A stretch of 9,100 nucleotides of DNA from CAZFPA01 sp964520975 (GTDB taxonomy: Bacteria; Bacillota; Negativicutes; Selenomonadales; Selenomonadaceae). Of the stretch, positions 7,885 through 9,100 are shown piece after piece. Position numbers and translations under genes: made by a program. How positions within the stretch are numbered: the first letter of the stretch is position 1; each line of letters opens with the position of its first letter. The stretch is taken from assembly GCA_964520975.1 (NCBI GenBank), contig CAZFPA010000067.1, positions 1 through 9,100 of the forward strand. Reading direction: 5' to 3'. Under the pieces are notes generated by a model. The model did no database searches and had not been told where the DNA came from. It saw only the letters and a program-made list of their open reading frames with translations.

Positions 7885-8415
7885 GTGCAGAAGGAAGAAC
7901 GGCTGGCGGCTTTGAGCAAGGAACAGCTCATTGCCCTTATCGATATTTATTCTAAAAACTGGCTGGCTATGGATGGCGTCTGGTTCCAGTCCGTGGAACG
8001 GAAGCTGGGCATGGAGGAAGCCATGTTCCACGATGTGGAGATATGGAAGCGCTTCACTGTCATTGAGGCCAAGCGCATCAAGGAATTTCTTCAGCTGCCG
8101 GAGCATCCGGGGCTGGATGGACTGGAGCAGGCGCTGCAGTACCGGTTTTATGCCAATATCAACCGGGATGAGATCCTGCGGGAGGGAGAAGCCCTGATTT
8201 ATCGCTCGGTGGACTGCCGGGTGCAGCGGGCCAGAGAACGCAAGGGCATGGAATTCCATCCCTGCAAATCCGTGGGCGTGGTGGAATACGGAGGCTTTGC
8301 CCGCACCATTGATGACCGTATCCGGTGTGAATGCCTGAGCTGTTATCCGGAGCGCAACGATGATACCTGCTGCTGCTCCTGGCGGTTCTGGCTGGAAGAT
8401 GCGGAGTCAAAATAG
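7885..8415 (+). CDS. DUF6125-like cysteine-rich cytoplasmic protein, function unknown
   Basis: This 176-residue protein resembles, from memory, the DUF6125 family. That family seems distantly related to L-2-amino-thiazoline-4-carboxylate hydrolase-like proteins, which end in a similar Cys-x-Trp/Phe-x-Phe motif. The N-terminal half is helical (LSKEQLIALIDIYSKNW, then EAKRIKEFLQL). The C-terminal half carries CRVQRARERKGM, HPCKSVGVVEY, RCECLSCYP and TCCCSWRFW. Counted from GTG 7885, the Cys are C111, C127, C148, C150, C153, C162-C164, with H125, which suggests a metal site or redox/thiol chemistry. No signal peptide or membrane segment is seen. It lies 84 nt after jetC on the same strand with no clear terminator between, so read-through from the Wadjet promoter is possible. 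Its start is uncertain: ATG 7840 or 7807 would add 15 or 26 residues of poorly conserved-looking sequence. No enzymatic role is claimed. Confidence 0.72.
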   Translation: MQKEERLAALSKEQLIALIDIYSKNWLAMDGVWFQSVERKLGMEEAMFHDVEIWKRFTVIEAKRIKEFLQLPEHPGLDGLEQALQYRFYANINRDEILREGEALIYRSVDCRVQRARERKGMEFHPCKSVGVVEYGGFARTIDDRIRCECLSCYPERNDDTCCCSWRFWLEDAESK

Positions 8416-8438
8416 ACGTAAAGATTGGAGAACAACGG

Positions 8439-9100
8439 ATGCAAAAATATCAATGTGAGGAATATGGCGTATGGCTCGGTGATGCCATGCTGGCTGAAAT
8501 GATGGATTCTATCACCAAACCGGCATTGGTTGCCATCGCCCGCGGAAAAGGCCTGATGATAAAGCAGAGCCTGCGCAAGGCGGAATTCATCGAGCAGCTG
8601 TCAACAGAACTGCTCCGTCCGGACATGCTGCGGCGCTATTTGTTCTGGATGCCGGGAGTGGATATGTACAACCTGTTGTGTGCGCTGGGTTTGGATGGCA
8701 GGCGGCTGGAGAAATATCTGGGGGAAGTGGTTCGCGACTCAAAGATGGGGAACTGGTTTTGTGATACTTCGTATGCGCGTTATCTGGAGATGGATGAAGA
8801 TGATGACTACCTTATAGAATTGCCCTGTGATCTGGTCGCTGTGCTGCGGACTCTCCTGGATGAGGAATTCCTGGTACAATATGAACAGTATCTATGGCTG
8901 CAGAATGTGCTGATGATGGGGATTGCTCTTTATCAGTTGATTCCTCGGGATATTTTTCTCCAACTGCTGGAGCAGTGGCCGGGATGCCGACTATCCGAAG
9001 AGGATGCGCTCAAGGCCATTGAAATGCAGCCGTTTGATATGGATGAACGATATATGATCTGGGGAGAATATATTGTATCTTCGCTGGCTTCGCCGGAAAG
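8439..9100 (+). CDS. Unrecognised protein with SAP/Rho-N-like N-terminus, 3' end outside the window
   Basis: An uninterrupted frame runs from ATG 8439 to the window end, 220 complete codons without a stop, so the gene is partial. GGAG at 8427-8430, 8 nt upstream, supports the start, and it begins 23 nt after the previous stop, as in an operon. The N-terminal part (residues about 27-60: TKPALVAIARGKGL, then SLRKAEFIEQLSTELL) looks like the short helix-turn-helix of SAP or Rho-N type modules found in nucleic-acid-associated proteins. The rest is acidic and helical, with EMDEDDDYLIELP at about 120. No catalytic motif is seen. Some Bacillota proteins with this kind of N-terminus and a following 'Y-x-x-x-P' segment end in a SEC-C zinc motif; whether this one does cannot be seen here. 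A coding region is well supported; the domain resemblance is tentative. Confidence 0.8.
   Translation, partial: MQKYQCEEYGVWLGDAMLAEMMDSITKPALVAIARGKGLMIKQSLRKAEFIEQLSTELLRPDMLRRYLFWMPGVDMYNLLCALGLDGRRLEKYLGEVVRDSKMGNWFCDTSYARYLEMDEDDDYLIELPCDLVAVLRTLLDEEFLVQYEQYLWLQNVLMMGIALYQLIPRDIFLQLLEQWPGCRLSEEDALKAIEMQPFDMDERYMIWGEYIVSSLASPE

Noticed and set aside
1..9100. tRNA or rRNA genes, CRISPR repeats, insertion sequences, integrase or attachment sites
   Set aside because: The window is almost entirely coding, and no direct-repeat array, terminal inverted repeats, transposase motif or tRNA-like cloverleaf was seen in the short gaps.

Overview
The window is dominated by one complete Wadjet (JetABCD/MksBEFG-like) plasmid- and transformation-defence locus, all on the + strand, followed by two further same-strand genes. 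The locus has four subunits: a TOPRIM-type nuclease (jetD), a kleisin-like subunit (jetA), a small winged-helix KITE-like subunit (jetB) and a large SMC ATPase (jetC). The nuclease gene comes first, so the order is D-A-B-C rather than the A-B-C-D order of the best-studied type I loci. JetA, JetB and JetC also do not look like the type I families (DUF3375/DUF4194-like). From memory they resemble the non-type-I families (DUF5716-like JetA, DUF6063-like JetB). I do not assign type II versus III.

Layout. Bases 1-87 hold a strong extended -10 promoter (TGCTATAAT) and a good Shine-Dalgarno for jetD. jetD (88-1146), jetA (1124-2605), jetB (2595-3356) and jetC (3340-7800) overlap one another by 23, 11 and 17 nt. 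Each has its own ribosome-binding site inside the preceding gene, so the four subunits are very probably made from one message by coupled translation. After an 84-nt gap with no recognisable terminator comes a cysteine-rich protein (about 7885-8415) resembling the DUF6125 family. After a further 23 nt comes a gene (8439 to beyond 9100) that is open at the window edge and has a SAP/Rho-N-like N-terminus. These two may be co-transcribed with the Wadjet genes, but a functional link is only a hypothesis.

How the genes should work together, from published Wadjet work: the JetABC complex is an SMC-kleisin motor that loop-extrudes DNA and recognises small circular molecules, and JetD is then positioned to cleave them. 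The sequence shows the parts this requires: TOPRIM acidic residues in JetD; P-loop, signature motif, long coiled coils, hinge and His switch in JetC. The main oddities are in the JetC ATPase. The residue after the Walker B aspartate is Asn rather than the usual catalytic Glu, and the first glycine of the P-loop is Leu.

Organism. The strong AGGAGG-type ribosome-binding sites, moderately high GC content and heavy CTG/CAG codon use suggest a GC-richer member of the Bacillota, possibly a Negativicute such as Selenomonas. This is a weak inference with no marker gene behind it. All substantial minus-strand reading frames are shadows of the + strand genes.
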